Source of the DNA: Ancylobacter polymorphus
Lineage (GTDB): Bacteria; Pseudomonadota; Alphaproteobacteria; Rhizobiales; Xanthobacteraceae
Assembly (NCBI RefSeq): GCF_030813495.1
Contig: NZ_JAUSUI010000005.1
Location: 372,001-436,000 of the forward strand
DNA: 64,000 nucleotides
Reading direction: 5' to 3'
Positions 9,544-17,914 of this stretch are shown in pieces. The notes under the pieces were generated by a model, which did not search any database, had not been told where the DNA came from, and saw nothing but the letters and a program-made list of their open reading frames with translations. Numbering within the stretch: position 1 is the first letter of the stretch; each line of letters opens with the position of its first letter. A program made the translations under genes and the position numbers.

Positions 9544-10980
9544 TCAGCCCACCATAACACCGATCACCTTGCCGGGGTTGAGCGTGCCGGCGGGATCGAG
9601 CGCCGCCTTGACCCGGTGCATCAGGTCGAGCGCCACGGGGTCGGCGTAATGGGCCAGTTCCTCGCGCTTCAAAAGGCCGATGCCGTGCTCGGCGGCGATG
9701 GAGCCGTCCATGTCGTCGACGATGTCGTGGACGATGCGGTTGAACCTCTCCCACAGCGCGAGGAAGGCGGCCTTTTCCATGCCCACGGGCTGGCTGAGGT
9801 TGAAATGGATATTGCCGTCGCCGACATGGCCGAAGGGGCACGGGCGCAGCCCCGGCAGCGCCGCGAGGCAGGCCGGCAGCGCGCGCTCCAGAAATTCCGG
9901 CACGCGCGAGACCGGCACCGAGACATCGTGCTTGATCGAGCCGCCCTCATGCTTCTGCGCTTCCGACATATCCTCGCGCAGCCGCCACATATTGGCCGCC
10001 TGCGCCTCGCTGGTGGCGATGGCGGCGTCCAGCACCTCGCCCGCCTCCATGGCGGCGCCGAGGCCCTCCTCCATCAGCGCGGCGAGGTCGAAGGCGCGGG
10101 TGGGCGAGGAAAGCTCGGCCAGCACGTACCAGTCATAGGTCTCGCGCAGCGGGCGCACCGTGCCGGGCATGTGCTTGAGCACCGTCTCCACGCCGAAGGC
10201 GGCCATCAGCTCGAAGGTGGTGAGCGCGTCGCCCGCCTCCCCGCGCAGCCGCTTGAGGAGAGCGAGCGCAGCGGAAGGATCCGGCACGGCGAGGAAGGCA
10301 GTGGCGCGCTGTGCCGGCTGCGGGAACAGCTTCAGCACGGCGGCGGTGATGATGCCGAGCGTGCCCTCACTGCCGAGGAAAAGCTGCTTGAGGTCGTAAC
10401 CCGCATTGTTCTTGCGCAGCCGCTTCAGCCCGTTCCACACCCGCCCGTCGGCCAGCACCACCTCCAGCCCCAGCGCCAGCTCGCGCGCATTGCCATAGCG
10501 CAGCACGGCGGTGCCGCCGGCGTTGGAGGACAGGTTGCCGCCGATGCGGCAGGAGCCCTGCGAGGCGATATGCAGGGGGAACAGGCAGCCCGCCTCCTCC
10601 GCTGCCGCATGCACCTTGTCGAGAATGCAGCCGGCTTCCACCGTCATCGTCATGTCGACGGGATCGACGGCGCGGATACGATCCAGCCGGGAGAGGGAGA
10701 GCAGCATCTGGCCAAACGGCATCTGCCCGCCCACCAGCCCGGTATTGCCGCCCTGCGGCACCAGCGGCACACCCGCCCGCGCGCAGGTCTCGACCACGAA
10801 CGCCACCTCCTCGGTGGAGCCCGGCCGCAGCACCGCCGGCGCCTCGCCCTTATAGAGCCCGCGCTCCTCGTGCAGATAGGGCGCCATGTCGGCCGGCTGG
10901 GTGAGCACATGCGCGGCGCCGATGCGCTGGGCGAGGGTGGCGAGCAGGGGGGAGAGGGGGGACGAGGCTGCGAGCGTCAT
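9544..10980 (-). CDS. FAD-linked D-2-hydroxyacid dehydrogenase (GlcD / D-2-hydroxyglutarate dehydrogenase family)
   Basis: A 478-residue flavoenzyme of the vanillyl-alcohol-oxidase/PCMH superfamily. FAD-binding motifs are PQGGNTGLVGGQMP, IGGNLSSNAGGTAVLRYGNA and FLGSEGTLGIITAAVL. The C-terminal domain carries FGHVGDGNIHFNLSQP and AEHGIGLLKREEL, which in D-2-hydroxyglutarate and D-lactate dehydrogenases provide the metal and substrate site. It would oxidise a D-2-hydroxyacid to the 2-oxoacid. Substrate choice cannot be read from the sequence; D-2-hydroxyglutarate, D-lactate and glycolate are candidates. It lies on the same strand as exbB but is separated by an AT-rich promoter region. Confidence 0.85.
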   Translation of the reverse strand: MTLAASSPLSPLLATLAQRIGAAHVLTQPADMAPYLHEERGLYKGEAPAVLRPGSTEEVAFVVETCARAGVPLVPQGGNTGLVGGQMPFGQMLLSLSRLDRIRAVDPVDMTMTVEAGCILDKVHAAAEEAGCLFPLHIASQGSCRIGGNLSSNAGGTAVLRYGNARELALGLEVVLADGRVWNGLKRLRKNNAGYDLKQLFLGSEGTLGIITAAVLKLFPQPAQRATAFLAVPDPSAALALLKRLRGEAGDALTTFELMAAFGVETVLKHMPGTVRPLRETYDWYVLAELSSPTRAFDLAALMEEGLGAAMEAGEVLDAAIATSEAQAANMWRLREDMSEAQKHEGGSIKHDVSVPVSRVPEFLERALPACLAALPGLRPCPFGHVGDGNIHFNLSQPVGMEKAAFLALWERFNRIVHDIVDDMDGSIAAEHGIGLLKREELAHYADPVALDLMHRVKAALDPAGTLNPGKVIGVMVG

Positions 10981-11000
10981 TGAACTCTCAGGGGCAAGCG

Positions 11001-11017
11001 GTATGATGAATTCATAC
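11001..11017. promoter_or_regulatory. Palindrome upstream of parD, candidate autoregulatory operator
   Basis: GTATGATGAATTCATAC is a nearly symmetrical repeat: GTATGA and TTCATAC arms with one extra base. It lies 18 bp before the parD start, followed by a GAGGGAGGA ribosome site. ParD-type ribbon-helix-helix antitoxins usually repress their own operon through such sites. Binding here is inferred from position and symmetry. Confidence 0.5.
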
Positions 11018-11034
11018 TAACGAGGGAGGACCGG

Positions 11035-11319
11035 ATGGCGAATGCCGAGAAGCGCACCTTCAGTTTGCCACGCGAGCAAGCCGAATTCATAGACCGGCTG
11101 GTGGACTCGGGCACCTATGGCAGCGCCAGCGAAGTTATCCGCGCCGGCCTGCGCGCGCTTCAGGAACGCGACGCCGCCGTCGAACGCTGGCTGCGCGAGG
11201 ACGTGGCGCCGGTGATAGCCGAAATGCAGGCGCACCCCGAAAGGGGCATCCCAGCGGAAGATGTCTTCAACGAAATCCGCGCCCTTCACAGACAGCGCAT
11301 CCAGCGTCGTGGCGTATAA
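11035..11319 (+). CDS. parD: ParD-type ribbon-helix-helix antitoxin
   Basis: A 94-residue antitoxin. The N-terminal ribbon-helix-helix is visible in KRTFSLPREQAEFIDRLVDS and YGSASEVIRAGLRALQERD, the typical ParD/CopG dimer and DNA-binding fold. The acidic C-terminal half would wrap the toxin. It has a good ribosome site and sits behind a palindrome likely to be its own operator. Its end overlaps the toxin gene by 11 bp, the usual arrangement. Base composition is slightly lower in GC than the neighbours, consistent with a mobile module. Confidence 0.85.
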   Translation: MANAEKRTFSLPREQAEFIDRLVDSGTYGSASEVIRAGLRALQERDAAVERWLREDVAPVIAEMQAHPERGIPAEDVFNEIRALHRQRIQRRGV

Positions 11320-11614
11320 GATCATCATCTCGCCCGAGGCTCGGAGCGACCTGATCAGCCTTTTCAGGTTTGTCGCGGAGCGCTCGGGAAAAGACATCGC
11401 GCTCAGCTATGTCGAGCGGATCGAAGCATACTGCTGTTCCTTCACTGATTTCCCCGTACGCGGCACCTGCCGTGACGATATAGTCCCCGGCCTGCGCATC
11501 GTCGGCTTCGAGCGGCGCGTGACGATTGCCTTCCATATCGAACGCGAGCGCGTGGTGTTCGACCGCATCCTGTATGGAGGGCGCTCACTCGAACGGCTCG
11601 GCGACGACGACTGA
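11309..11614 (+). CDS. parE: ParE/RelE-fold toxin
   Basis: This toxin begins with YKIIISPEARSDLISLFRFV and contains GLRIVGFERRVTIAFHIERE and FDRILYGGRSLERL, the beta-hairpin and C-terminal pattern of the ParE/RelE plasmid-stabilisation family. I chose the GTG at 11309 (VAYKII), which gives 101 residues. An upstream ATG at 11261 would add 16 residues that resemble no part of the family. ParE members poison DNA gyrase while RelE members cleave mRNA. The ParD-type partner favours ParE but does not prove it. Confidence 0.82.
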   Translation: MAYKIIISPEARSDLISLFRFVAERSGKDIALSYVERIEAYCCSFTDFPVRGTCRDDIVPGLRIVGFERRVTIAFHIERERVVFDRILYGGRSLERLGDDD

Positions 11615-11659
11615 CCACGCCCCCTTGCCCCGGCGCGTCTTTCCCCCTATCCCCGCGCC

Positions 11660-13474
11660 ATGGCGCCTCCTCTCCTTCTGCTTCAAGACACCAAGCTCAC
11701 CTTCGGCGGCACGCCGCTGCTGGAGGGGGCGGAGCTTTCCGTTTCCGCCGGCGAGCGCGTCGGCCTTGTCGGCCGCAACGGCTCGGGCAAATCCACCCTT
11801 TTGAAAATCGCCGCCGGCCTCGTCGCGGCCGATAGCGGCGCCCGCTTCGTGCAGCCCGGCGCGACGGTGCGCTATCTGCCGCAGGAGCCGGACCTCTCCG
11901 GCTTCGAAACCACGCTCGCCTATGTCGAGGCCGGCATGGGGCCGGGCGATGCGGAGTACCGCGCGCAATATCTGCTCGGCGAGCTCGGCCTCACCGGCAC
12001 GGAGCACCCGGCCAATCTCTCCGGCGGCGAGGCCCGCCGCGCCGCGCTCGCCCGCGTGCTGGCGCCGGAGCCGGACATTCTGCTGCTCGACGAGCCGACC
12101 AACCATCTCGATTTGCCGGCCATCGAATGGCTCGAAGCGGAAATCGCCTCGCTGCGCTCGGCGCTCGTGCTCATCAGCCATGACCGCCGCTTCCTGCAGG
12201 ACCTTACCCGCGCCACCGTCTGGCTCGATCGGGGTCGCACAAGGCGCATGGAGCGCGGCTTCGGCTTCTTCGAGGAATGGCGCGACCAGGTGCTGGAAGA
12301 GGAAGAGCGCGACCAGCAGAAGCTCGCCCGCAAGATCGTCGCGGAAGAGCACTGGATGCGCTATGGCGTCACCGCGCGGCGCAAGCGCAACGTGCGCCGC
12401 GTCGGCGAGCTCGCCGCCCTGCGCGCCCAGTATCGCGAGCATCGCGGCGCCGTCGGCACCATTTCCGTCACCGCCACCGAGGCGGAAGTCTCCGGCAAGC
12501 TGGTGATGGAGGCCGAGCACATCTCCAAGGCTTATGGCGACCGCGTCATCGTGCGCGATCTCTCCATCCGCATCCAGCGCGGTGATCGCATCGGCATTGT
12601 CGGGCCCAATGGCGCCGGCAAGACGACGCTCTTGAAGATGCTGACCGGGGAACTCGCCCCGGACAGCGGCAAGGCCAAGATGGGCACCAATATCGAGATG
12701 GCGACGCTGGACCAGCGCCGCGCGGCGCTCGACCCCAACCGCTCGGTGCGCGACACGCTCACCGACGGGCGCGGCGACCAGGTGTTCGTCGGCGGCAATC
12801 CGCGCCATGTCATCGGCTATATGAAGGACTTCCTGTTCACGCCGGAACAGGCCGGCACCGCCGTTTCCAAGCTCTCGGGCGGCGAGCGCGGGCGGCTGCT
12901 GCTCGCCTGCGCGCTGGCGCAGGCGTCGAACCTCATGGTGCTGGACGAACCGACCAACGATCTCGATCTGGAGACGCTCGACCTGCTGGAAGAGATGATC
13001 GACGACTATGCCGGCACGGTGCTGCTGGTGAGCCATGACCGCGACTTCCTCGACCGCACCGTCACCGCCACCATCGCCTATGAGGGCGACGGCCATTGGG
13101 AAGTCTATGCCGGCGGCTATTCCGACATGGTGGCCCAGCGCGGCCATGGGGTGAAGGCGAAGGCGGCGGCCGCGGCGGCGAGCGCGAAAGCCGCGCCCGC
13201 CAAGGCGGGAGCCGCCCCGCTGGCCTCCGGCGCCAAGCGGAAGCTCTCCTTCAAGGAAAAGCACGCGCTGGACCAGCTGCCCAAGCGCATGGCGCAGCTG
13301 GAATCGGACATTGCCCGGCTCAACAACACGCTGCACACGCCGAATTTCTACACCCGCGACCCCGCCGGCTTCCAGAAGGCCACCGCTGAACTGACCAAGG
13401 CCCAGGCCGAACTCGCCAAGGCCGAGGAGGAATGGCTGGAGCTGGAAATGCGGCGCGAAGAGCTGGAGGGGTGA
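11660..13474 (+). CDS. uup: ABC-F family ATPase (Uup-like)
   Basis: A 604-residue soluble protein with two ABC ATPase domains and no membrane segment. The first domain has Walker A GRNGSGKS at residues 38-45, LSGGEARRAALARVL and LLLDEPTNHLDL. The second has GPNGAGKTTLLK, LSGGERGRLLLACAL and LDEPTNDLDL. A charged linker lies between them. The last 80 residues form a coiled coil rich in Lys/Glu after an Ala-rich hinge, as in Uup. ABC-F proteins act on the ribosome; Uup has also been linked to transposon excision and DNA binding. It stands alone on its strand with a promoter likely in the short gap after parE. Confidence 0.85.
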   Translation: MAPPLLLLQDTKLTFGGTPLLEGAELSVSAGERVGLVGRNGSGKSTLLKIAAGLVAADSGARFVQPGATVRYLPQEPDLSGFETTLAYVEAGMGPGDAEYRAQYLLGELGLTGTEHPANLSGGEARRAALARVLAPEPDILLLDEPTNHLDLPAIEWLEAEIASLRSALVLISHDRRFLQDLTRATVWLDRGRTRRMERGFGFFEEWRDQVLEEEERDQQKLARKIVAEEHWMRYGVTARRKRNVRRVGELAALRAQYREHRGAVGTISVTATEAEVSGKLVMEAEHISKAYGDRVIVRDLSIRIQRGDRIGIVGPNGAGKTTLLKMLTGELAPDSGKAKMGTNIEMATLDQRRAALDPNRSVRDTLTDGRGDQVFVGGNPRHVIGYMKDFLFTPEQAGTAVSKLSGGERGRLLLACALAQASNLMVLDEPTNDLDLETLDLLEEMIDDYAGTVLLVSHDRDFLDRTVTATIAYEGDGHWEVYAGGYSDMVAQRGHGVKAKAAAAAASAKAAPAKAGAAPLASGAKRKLSFKEKHALDQLPKRMAQLESDIARLNNTLHTPNFYTRDPAGFQKATAELTKAQAELAKAEEEWLELEMRREELEG

Positions 13475-13535
13475 GCTGGGGGCGGCCTGCGTGCGTCGAG
13501 ACGCGGCGCGGCTCCATCATCCGATCTTGAACCGT

Positions 13536-13623
13536 CCTCATCCCCGGGCTTGACCCGGGGACCCGGCCTTGCTGCCGTGAGCCAATGGAACCTGGGTCCA
13601 CGGGTCAAGCCCGGGGATGAGGG
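13536..13623. repeat. Dispersed palindromic repeat (family B)
   Basis: Outer arms CCTCATCCCCGGGCTTGACC and its near-perfect reverse complement, ending GGATGAGGG, enclose a less conserved centre with a GGGTCC-type inner stem. A second copy lies at 49434-49524 inside ccmH. Here it sits between uup and the rRNA methyltransferase gene, ending about 19 bp before that start codon. Confidence 0.8.
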
Positions 13624-13641
13624 AGAGATGAGAGTGCCGTC

Positions 13642-14445
13642 ATGATCCTCATCCCCCTCACCTCCCCGGACGATCCGCGCATCGACGCCTACCGCGTCAT
13701 CAAGGAGCGCGATCTGGTCGGGCGCGGCGGGCGTTTCATCGTCGAGGGGCGCACGGTGCTGGATGTCGCGCTCTCGCCCCGCAACCGATTCGCGCTGGAA
13801 TCGCTGCTGCTGGCGGGAAGCAGGATCGAGGCGCTCGGCCCGCTGCTGGCGCAGGCGCCGCAGGATCTGCCGGTCTACACCGCCAGCCAGGCGATCCTTG
13901 ACGGCATCACCGGCTTCCACATCCATCGCGGGCTGCTCGGCATAGGGTTGCGCGGCGAGATGCCGTCCATGGCGGCCACCATCGCCGCCCTGCCGGACGA
14001 GGCGCTGGTCGTGGTGCCGCTCGGCATCACCAATCACGACAATGTCGGCGGCATCATGCGCAACGCCGCCGCTTTCGGGGCGGATGCGGCGCTGTTCGAC
14101 TTCGCCTCCTGCGATCCCTTGTACCGCAAGGCGATCCGCGTCTCGGTCGGCGGCAGCCTGATCGTGCCCTTCGCCCGCGAGGGTTCGGCTGAAGCGCTGC
14201 TCGACCTCCTCGCCGCCGCCGGTTTCGAGCTGCTGGCGCTCAGCCCCGCCGGGACAGCGACGCTGGACGAGGTGCGGCCCGCCCGCCGCACCGCGCTGCT
14301 GCTCGGCGCGGAAGGGCCGGGATTGCCCGAGTCCATCCTCGCCCGCACCCGCACGATCCGCATTCCCATGCGCGGCGGCTTCGATTCCCTCAATGTCGCG
14401 ACAACGAGCGGTATCGCACTACACGCGCTTGCCCGTGGCCGGTAA
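13642..14445 (+). CDS. SpoU/TrmH-family RNA 2'-O-methyltransferase
   Basis: A 267-residue SPOUT methyltransferase that would transfer methyl from S-adenosylmethionine to a ribose 2'-OH of rRNA or tRNA. The three family motifs are present: NVGGIMRNAAAFGADAALF (motif 1), LLGAEGPGLP (motif 2) and FDSLNVATTSGIALHALA (motif 3), which form the trefoil knot. The N-terminal substrate-binding region contains GGRFIVEGRTVLDVAL, as in the RlmB/TsnR group. The exact nucleotide cannot be assigned. A dispersed palindrome lies just upstream and a strong terminator about 105 bp downstream. Confidence 0.85.
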   Translation: MILIPLTSPDDPRIDAYRVIKERDLVGRGGRFIVEGRTVLDVALSPRNRFALESLLLAGSRIEALGPLLAQAPQDLPVYTASQAILDGITGFHIHRGLLGIGLRGEMPSMAATIAALPDEALVVVPLGITNHDNVGGIMRNAAAFGADAALFDFASCDPLYRKAIRVSVGGSLIVPFAREGSAEALLDLLAAAGFELLALSPAGTATLDEVRPARRTALLLGAEGPGLPESILARTRTIRIPMRGGFDSLNVATTSGIALHALARGR

Positions 14446-14452
14446 ACCACGC

Positions 14453-14533
14453 GTGAGATACGAATCAAGGCTCGACAATTCGGGGGCCGAGGCGCATCCT
14501 CAGCTGCACTTCTACAGGCGGCACGCCGTCTGA
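14453..14533 (+). CDS. Candidate 26-residue small ORF ending just before a terminator
   Basis: A GTG-initiated frame encodes 26 residues that include AEAHPQLHFYRRHAV and stops 17 bp before the terminator stem at 14551. I see no good ribosome site and do not recognise the peptide. The alternative is that the stretch between the methyltransferase and the terminator is simply its 3' untranslated region, or a small RNA released from it. Reported because the terminator lies unusually far from the upstream gene. Confidence 0.22.
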   Translation: MRYESRLDNSGAEAHPQLHFYRRHAV

Positions 14534-14550
14534 TTGATCGTCAACTTCCA

Positions 14551-14583
14551 AAGGCCCGAGGCATGTCCTCGGGCCTTTTTTCT
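14551..14583 (+). terminator. Rho-independent terminator after the methyltransferase gene
   Basis: A perfect 10-bp stem, AAGGCCCGAG and CTCGGGCCTT with a 7-base loop, is followed by a run of T residues ending near 14581. It is the clearest intrinsic terminator in the window. It closes the unit upstream of the C1 island, which starts 140 bp later. Confidence 0.88.
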
Positions 14584-14723
14584 TGGCCCCGCCCGCTTTG
14601 GCCGCGGCACTTTTGCTGGTATGGCGGCAGGTGCGCGGCGTGCCCTTTGGCCGGACGGCGGAACCGCTTAGGCTGGCCCCTGAGCGACGCGGCCGGCCCG
14701 ACGGCCCGAACGGAAGCTGAACG

Positions 14724-15332
14724 ATGCCGGACCCTCTCCCCCCTCCCCGCCCTGCCGTCGTCAAGCTCGGCGGCAGCCTTGTCGGCACCCCCGCCTTGAC
14801 GCCGCTGCTGGCGGCGCTGGCCGGCCGGGGCGCGCCGCTCGTTCTCGTCGCCGGCGGCGGCCCGCTGGCGGATGGCGTGCGGGCGCTGCAGCCGCGCCTC
14901 GGCCTGTCCGATGCCGCCTGCCACCGCATGGCGATCCTCGCCATGGAGCAGACCGCCCACGCTTTCGCCGATCTCGCGCCCGGCCTCGCCCTTGCCGCCA
15001 CGCCGGCAGAGATCGCGCAGGCGCACGCGCAAGGCCGGGCCGCGCTGTGGCGGCCCGCCGCGATGGCGCTCGCCGCCCGCGACCTGCCGGAAAGCTGGGA
15101 GCTGACCTCCGACAGCCTCGCCGCCTGGCTCGCCCACGCCCTCAATGCCACGCGCCTGACGCTGGTGAAGTCGGCCCCCGCCCCCATCGGCAGCGGCCCG
15201 GCGGACTGGGTCGCGGCGGGGCTGGTCGATCCGCTGTTTCCCGCCTTTGCCGCCCGCCTCGCCGGCCCGGTCGAGGTGGCCCTGCCGGCGGCGCTCGCCG
15301 CCGCCTCCGCCCGGAAGGACATTGCCGCATGA
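14724..15332 (+). CDS. mfnE: Amino-acid-kinase family protein, MfnE homologue (methylofuran biosynthesis)
   Basis: A 202-residue protein of the amino acid kinase fold. VVKLGGSLVG and LVLVAGGGPLADGVR form the glycine-rich ATP site; a hydrophobic core and a short C-terminal half follow. In methanogens MfnE phosphorylates aminomethylfuranmethanol phosphate to its diphosphate on the way to methanofuran. Methylotrophs carry a homologue in their C1 islands for methylofuran. It is the first gene of the run mfnE-flavoprotein-DHPS-like-DUF447-mfnB, all overlapping or nearly touching. No close promoter motif is evident. Assignment is by fold, size and context, so the exact reaction is inferred. Confidence 0.75.
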   Translation: MPDPLPPPRPAVVKLGGSLVGTPALTPLLAALAGRGAPLVLVAGGGPLADGVRALQPRLGLSDAACHRMAILAMEQTAHAFADLAPGLALAATPAEIAQAHAQGRAALWRPAAMALAARDLPESWELTSDSLAAWLAHALNATRLTLVKSAPAPIGSGPADWVAAGLVDPLFPAFAARLAGPVEVALPAALAAASARKDIAA

Positions 15333-15886
15333 GCGCAACGAAGGGACTTTATCCGCGCTGGGCCTGGGCGCTCACCGGCTCCGGCCATTACTTCACCGAA
15401 TCCATCGCCCTGATCAAAGCGCTCGACGCGGTGGACCTGTTCGTCTCGAAGGCGGCGGACGAGGTGCTGCGCATGTACAAGCAGGACCTGCCCAAGGACA
15501 CCCGCATCTTCAAGGAGACGACGGCCAGTTCCGCCCCGGTCGGGCGGTTCTATGAGGGCCTGTACCACACGCTCATCGTCTCCCCCGCCTCCTCCAACAC
15601 GGTGGCGAAGGCGGTGTTCGGCATTTCCGACACGCTGGTGACCAATTGCTTCGCCCAGGCCGGCAAGTGCCGCGTCCACGCCATCGTCTTCGCCTGCGAC
15701 ACCGCGCCCGAGATGATCACCATGGCGCCGAAGGGCCCGGTCTCGGTCTATCCGCGCCGCATCGATCTGGAGAACACCGCCAAGCTGAAGGAATTCGACG
15801 ACACGGTGGTGGTCGAGTCCATCGGTGATCTCGAAGCCGCCATCGCCGCGCGGCGCCTCCACCTCGCGGAAAAGGCCGCCACCTGA
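15329..15886 (+). CDS. afpA: Flavoprotein of the C1 island (AfpA/DmrB-like), possible dihydromethanopterin reductase
   Basis: A 185-residue protein of the FMN-binding flavoprotein family (fold of phosphopantothenoylcysteine decarboxylase). GSGHYFTESIALIKALDAVD is the N-terminal FMN-site helix, LYHTLIVSPASSNTVAKAVF is the typical flavoprotein SPAS(S)N segment, and TNCFAQAGKC suggests redox-active or metal-binding cysteines. Related archaeal proteins reduce dihydromethanopterin (DmrB). In methylotroph C1 islands the homologue is called archaeal flavoprotein. It starts inside the mfnE stop (ATGA). A role in the last reduction step to H4MPT is plausible but inferred. Confidence 0.75.
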   Translation: MSATKGLYPRWAWALTGSGHYFTESIALIKALDAVDLFVSKAADEVLRMYKQDLPKDTRIFKETTASSAPVGRFYEGLYHTLIVSPASSNTVAKAVFGISDTLVTNCFAQAGKCRVHAIVFACDTAPEMITMAPKGPVSVYPRRIDLENTAKLKEFDDTVVVESIGDLEAAIAARRLHLAEKAAT

Positions 15887-15887
15887 C

Positions 15888-17351
15888 ATGGCGGAGAACC
15901 CCGCCCCGCCCGGCCGGCCGGAAAGGATCGCCCTCGTCACCGGCTCGCTGGCCGAGCCGCGCCTGACCAAAATCGCCGGCGAGATCGCCGATGCCAGCCT
16001 CACCCCGGTGGTGGTCAATGTCGGGGTGAAGGTGGCGGCGCTGATGACGGCCGAGATCGTCGAGCGCCGGCTGAAACTGCCCGAGGGCACGGACCGCGTG
16101 CTGATGCCCGGCCGCTTCCGTGGCGATCTCGACCGGCTGGAGCGCTTCTTCGGCGTGCCCTTCACCCGCGGCCCGGACGAGATGGCCGATTTGCCGGATT
16201 ATTTCGGCCAGAAGCGCCGGGCGGCGGACCTCTCGCAGCACGATGTCACCATCTTCGCCGAGATCGTCGACGCCACCGTGCTCGGGGTCGAAGCCCTCGT
16301 GGAGCGCGCCCTGTTCCTCAAGGGCGAGGGCGCCGATGTGATCGATCTCGGCTGCCTGCCGGACACGCCCTTCCCGCATCTGGAAGAGGCCATCGCCGCC
16401 CTGCACGAACAGGGGCTGAAGGTCAGCGTCGATTCCTTCGATCTCGCGGAGCTCACCCGCGCCACCCGCGCCGGCGCGGATTATCTGCTCAGCCTGAACG
16501 AGAACTCGCTCGACGTGGCGAAGGAAGGCCCCGCCGTCCCCATTCTCGTGCCGGCGACGCAGGGCGATCTCGCTTCACTCTGCCGCGCGGTGGACGCCTG
16601 CCTCGCCTCGGGCCAGCGCTTCTATGCCGACCCGATCCTCGACCCGATCCATTACGGCTACACCGCCTCCGTGGTGCGCTATGCCGAGCTGCGCCGGCGC
16701 TACCCCGACATTCCCATCCTCATGGGCATCGGCAATGTCACCGAGCTGACGGATGCCGACACCACGGGCATCAACGCCATTCTCATGGGCATGATCTCGG
16801 AGCTGCGCATCCAGGCCGTGCTGGCGGTGCAGGTGAGCCCGCATTGCCGCACGGCGGTGCGCGAATTCGACCGGGCGCGGCGGGAATATTTCGCCGCCCG
16901 CCAGGCCGGCGCGCTGCCGCAAGGCTTCGGCGGTGGACTGATGGCGCTGCGGGACCGCAAGCCCTATGCCGCCTCGCCCGAGGAAATCACCCGGCTGGCG
17001 GGCGAGGTGCGCGACCGCAATTTCCGCATCGATGTCACCGAGGCCGGCATCCATATCTACAATCGCGACGGCCACCATGTGGCCAGCGAGCCCTTCGCGC
17101 TGTTTCCCCATCTCGGCGTGGAGGCGGATGGCGCGCATGCCTTCTATCTCGGGGTCGAGACCGCGCGGGCGGAAATCGCCTATAAGCTCGGCAAGCGCTA
17201 CGCACAGGATGAGGGGCTGAAATGGGGCGCGGCGGGCGAGATCGCCGGCAGCCCGGAGGAGGCCCACCGTTTGACATTCAAGGAGGCCGGCACGACCTTG
17301 CAGGCCAAAGCCAGCACCAAGGCCGCGCCGAAAGCCGGAGAGACGCCGTGA
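15888..17351 (+). CDS. Dihydropteroate-synthase-like protein (DUF6513 type), H4MPT biosynthesis
   Basis: A 487-residue protein beginning MAENPAPPGRPERIALVTGS, one base after the previous stop. The middle, residues 120-330, is a TIM-barrel pterin-binding domain related to dihydropteroate synthase (GADVIDLGCLPDTPF, KVSVDSFDLAELTRA, ADPILDPIHYGY, LMGIGNVTELTDAD). The N-terminal 100 residues and the C-terminal 120 residues are specific to the archaeal/methylotroph group. In archaea such proteins are thought to join the ribofuranosyl-aniline unit to the pterin in methanopterin synthesis. That function is inferred from family and neighbours. The last residues are a Lys/Ala-rich tail. Confidence 0.8.
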   Translation: MAENPAPPGRPERIALVTGSLAEPRLTKIAGEIADASLTPVVVNVGVKVAALMTAEIVERRLKLPEGTDRVLMPGRFRGDLDRLERFFGVPFTRGPDEMADLPDYFGQKRRAADLSQHDVTIFAEIVDATVLGVEALVERALFLKGEGADVIDLGCLPDTPFPHLEEAIAALHEQGLKVSVDSFDLAELTRATRAGADYLLSLNENSLDVAKEGPAVPILVPATQGDLASLCRAVDACLASGQRFYADPILDPIHYGYTASVVRYAELRRRYPDIPILMGIGNVTELTDADTTGINAILMGMISELRIQAVLAVQVSPHCRTAVREFDRARREYFAARQAGALPQGFGGGLMALRDRKPYAASPEEITRLAGEVRDRNFRIDVTEAGIHIYNRDGHHVASEPFALFPHLGVEADGAHAFYLGVETARAEIAYKLGKRYAQDEGLKWGAAGEIAGSPEEAHRLTFKEAGTTLQAKASTKAAPKAGETP

Positions 17352-17914
17352 TCCGTGAAGCCATCGTCACCACCCGCTCGCTCAATGGCGAGCCGCACAT
17401 CGCCCCGATGGGCGCGACGGTGATCGAGGGCGGCTATCTGCTCATGCCCTTCCGCCCCTCGCGCACGCTGGAGAACCTCGCCAGCACCCGAATCGCCGTG
17501 GTCAATTTCACCGACGACGTGCGCATTTTCGCCAGCTGCGTCGTCGGCCGCCGGCTGAATGTGGATGTGAAGAAGGCGACCTATATCGATTGCCCCCGCC
17601 TTGCCGATGCGCTCTCGCATGACGAGGTGACGGTGGAGCGCGCCGAGGACGATCCGCAGCGGCCGAAATTCTTCTGCAAGACCTATCATTCCGAAGGCCA
17701 TACCCGCTTCGACGGCATGAACCGCGCCAAGGCGGCGGTGCTGGAAGCCGCCGTGCTGGTCAGCCGGCTGAACATGCTGCCGGACGAGAAGGTCGATCAG
17801 GAAATGGCCTATCTCGCCATCGCGGTGGAGAAAACCGCCGGGCCGGACGAGCTGGAAGCCTGGGGCTGGATGCTGGAGGCCGTGGCGGAACATCGCCGCC
17901 GGCGCGCCTCGTGA
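17348..17914 (+). CDS. DUF447-family protein of the H4MPT island
   Basis: A 188-residue protein with a GTG start that overlaps the previous stop (GTGA). VIREAIVTTRSLNGEPHIAP followed by MGATVIEGGYLLMPFRPSRT is the DUF447 pattern, a split-barrel fold like flavin-nucleotide-binding proteins. TRIAVVNFTDDVRIFASCVV supports the same fold. The family occurs in methanogens and in H4MPT-using bacteria next to C1 genes. No reaction has been assigned to my knowledge. A flavin- or pterin-linked step is a reasonable guess, since it sits between the DHPS-like gene and mfnB. Confidence 0.75.
   Translation: MIREAIVTTRSLNGEPHIAPMGATVIEGGYLLMPFRPSRTLENLASTRIAVVNFTDDVRIFASCVVGRRLNVDVKKATYIDCPRLADALSHDEVTVERAEDDPQRPKFFCKTYHSEGHTRFDGMNRAKAAVLEAAVLVSRLNMLPDEKVDQEMAYLAIAVEKTAGPDELEAWGWMLEAVAEHRRRRAS

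Noticed and set aside
9544-9560. Iron-responsive Irr or Fur box before exbB
   Set aside because: AT-rich palindromic sequence is present, but neither the Irr nor the Fur or RirA consensus fits well enough to call.
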